From: Anolis sagrei
Taxonomy: Eukaryota > Chordata > Lepidosauria > Squamata > Anolidae
Length of the DNA: 64,000 nt
Assembly: GCF_037176765.1 (NCBI RefSeq)
Contig: NC_090024.1
Coordinates: forward strand, 246,414,571-246,478,570
Direction of reading: 5' to 3'
Positions 63,106-64,000 of the stretch are shown here, one piece after another (position 1 is the first letter of the stretch; every line of letters begins with the position of its first letter). Below the pieces are notes generated by a model, which ran no database searches, was not told the DNA's origin, and saw only the letters and a program-made list of their open reading frames with translations. Position numbers and translations under genes: made by a program.

Positions 63106-63129
63106 ATCACCTTAGTTGCTTTGTGCTTT

Positions 63130-64000
63130 GTGCCTGCTCTACGCGGGAAGATTGCCCTGATGTGTACTTTACTGCTTCGTGTTGCCTTCCGTTACCACTG
63201 CCTGCCTGCTCAACGCGGGAAGATTGCCCTGATGTGTGCTTTACTGCTTCGTGTTGCCTTCCGTTACCACTGCCTGCCTGCTCAACGCGGGAAGATTGCC
63301 CTGATGTGTGCTTTACTGCTTCGTGTTGCCTTCCGTTACCACTGCCTGCCTGCTCAACGCGGGAAGATTGCCCTGATGTGTACTTTACTGCTTCGTGTTG
63401 CCTTCCGTTACCACTGCCTGCCTGCTCAACGCGGGAAGATTGCCCTGATGTGTGCTTTACTGCTTCGTGTTGCCTTCCGTTACCACTGCCTGCCTGCTCA
63501 ACGCGGGAAGATTGCCCTGATGTGTACTTTACTGCTTCGTGTTGCCTTCCGTTACCACTGCCTGCCTGCTCAACGCGGGAAGATTGCCCTGATGTGTGCT
63601 TTACTGCTTCGTGTTGCCTTCCGTTACCACTGCCTGCCTGCTCAACGCGGGAAGATTGCCCTGATGTGTGCTTTACTGCTTCGTGTTGCCTTCCGTTACC
63701 ACTGCCTGCCTGCTCAACGCGGGAAGATTGCCCTGATGTGTGCTTTACTGCTTCGTGTTGCCTTCCGTTACCACTGCCTGCCTGCTCAACGCGGGAAGAT
63801 TGCCCTGATGTGTGCTTTACTGCTTCGTGTTGCCTTCCGTTACCACTGCCTGCCTGCTCAACGCGGGAAGATTGCCCTGATGTGTGCTTTACTGCTTCGT
63901 GTTGCCTTCCGTTACCACTGCCTGCCTGCTCAACGCGGGAAGATTGCCCTGATGTGTACTTTACTGCTTCGTGTTGCCTTCCGTTACCACTGCCTGCCTG
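63130..64000 (+). repeat. 72-bp array downstream of the transposase (at least 12 units)
   Basis: The unit 'gcctgctcaacgcgggaaga'...'cttccgttaccactgcctg' repeats every 72 bp (63139, 63211, 63283 and so on) and is still running at the window end. Units are almost identical apart from 'tgtgtact' versus 'tgtgtgct' at one position and the first unit's 'ctctacgc'. It starts about 25 bp after the transposase stop, so it would be in the 3' UTR. Confidence 0.95.

Larger units (their letters stand above)
56584..64000 (+). mobile_element. Autonomous hAT transposon, continues past window end
   Basis: The 5' terminus TAGGCCTGTCTGTTTTGTAT is preceded by the candidate TSD octamer atagacag. In order: subterminal hairpins, a GC-rich promoter-like segment, a diverged tandem array (162-bp then 168-bp units), the transposase frame (60604-63105), and a 72-bp tandem array that is still running at 64000. 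The 3' terminus is not in the window. The non-autonomous relative at 41183 predicts it will end near CAAACAGGCCTA. Confidence 0.9.

Noticed and set aside
63130-64000. CRISPR-like array
   Set aside because: Direct tandem units without variable spacers, in vertebrate DNA next to a transposase stop. It is a plain tandem repeat.

Overview
The window is vertebrate nuclear DNA, almost certainly from a squamate reptile (a lizard is the best guess). It combines CR1, L2, L1 and BovB-type LINEs, a tRNA-headed SINE ending in ACCTTT repeats (Sauria-SINE-like), Penelope-like elements, SPIN-like hAT elements and many smaller hAT MITEs. There is no operon-like structure. Most apparent reading frames are LINE 3' ends or in-phase tandem repeats.

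One host gene is recognisable, a WFDC2-type (HE4-like) secreted two-WAP protein on the + strand. It has a signal-peptide exon (23931-24045), a first WAP exon (24369-24521), a second WAP exon with the stop (46984-47136) and a 3' UTR exon (from 51571). Exon phases agree throughout and the conceptual protein is 139 aa. The promoter, exon 1 and exon 2 lie in a tandem duplication of about 4.4 kb, with second copies at 28333-28447 and 28771-28923. Introns 2 and 3 are filled with nested transposons.

Layout. 1-17.5 kb: LINE, SINE, hAT and Penelope-like debris with many exact target-site duplications (TSDs). 17.6-19.0 kb: 125-bp minisatellite grown from a CR1 tail. 19.6-22.6 kb: LINE fragments and an 86-bp minisatellite grown from a SINE. 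22.7-31.7 kb: WFDC2 5' part and its duplication. 31.8-46.7 kb: intron 2, with a deeply nested LINE (36.5-39.2 kb), solo LTR fossils and a non-autonomous hAT (41183-42400). 46.98-51.8 kb: WFDC2 3' exons. 51.9-54.8 kb: Penelope-like complex with tandem ribozyme-like units and a 142-bp minisatellite. 55.1-56.6 kb: SPIN-like hAT and a LINE. 56584 to the window end: a hAT transposon with an uninterrupted 833-aa transposase between large internal tandem arrays (162 bp and 168 bp upstream, 72 bp downstream).

The two most striking systems are (i) this apparently intact satellite-bearing hAT and a short relative in the same window that shares its 5' end and has a perfect 8-bp TSD, and (ii) a Penelope-like family whose termini repeatedly carry a hammerhead-ribozyme-like core and occur as short solo, foldback and tandem copies with 10-14-bp TSDs. 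All calls are from reading the sequence; no database search was run.
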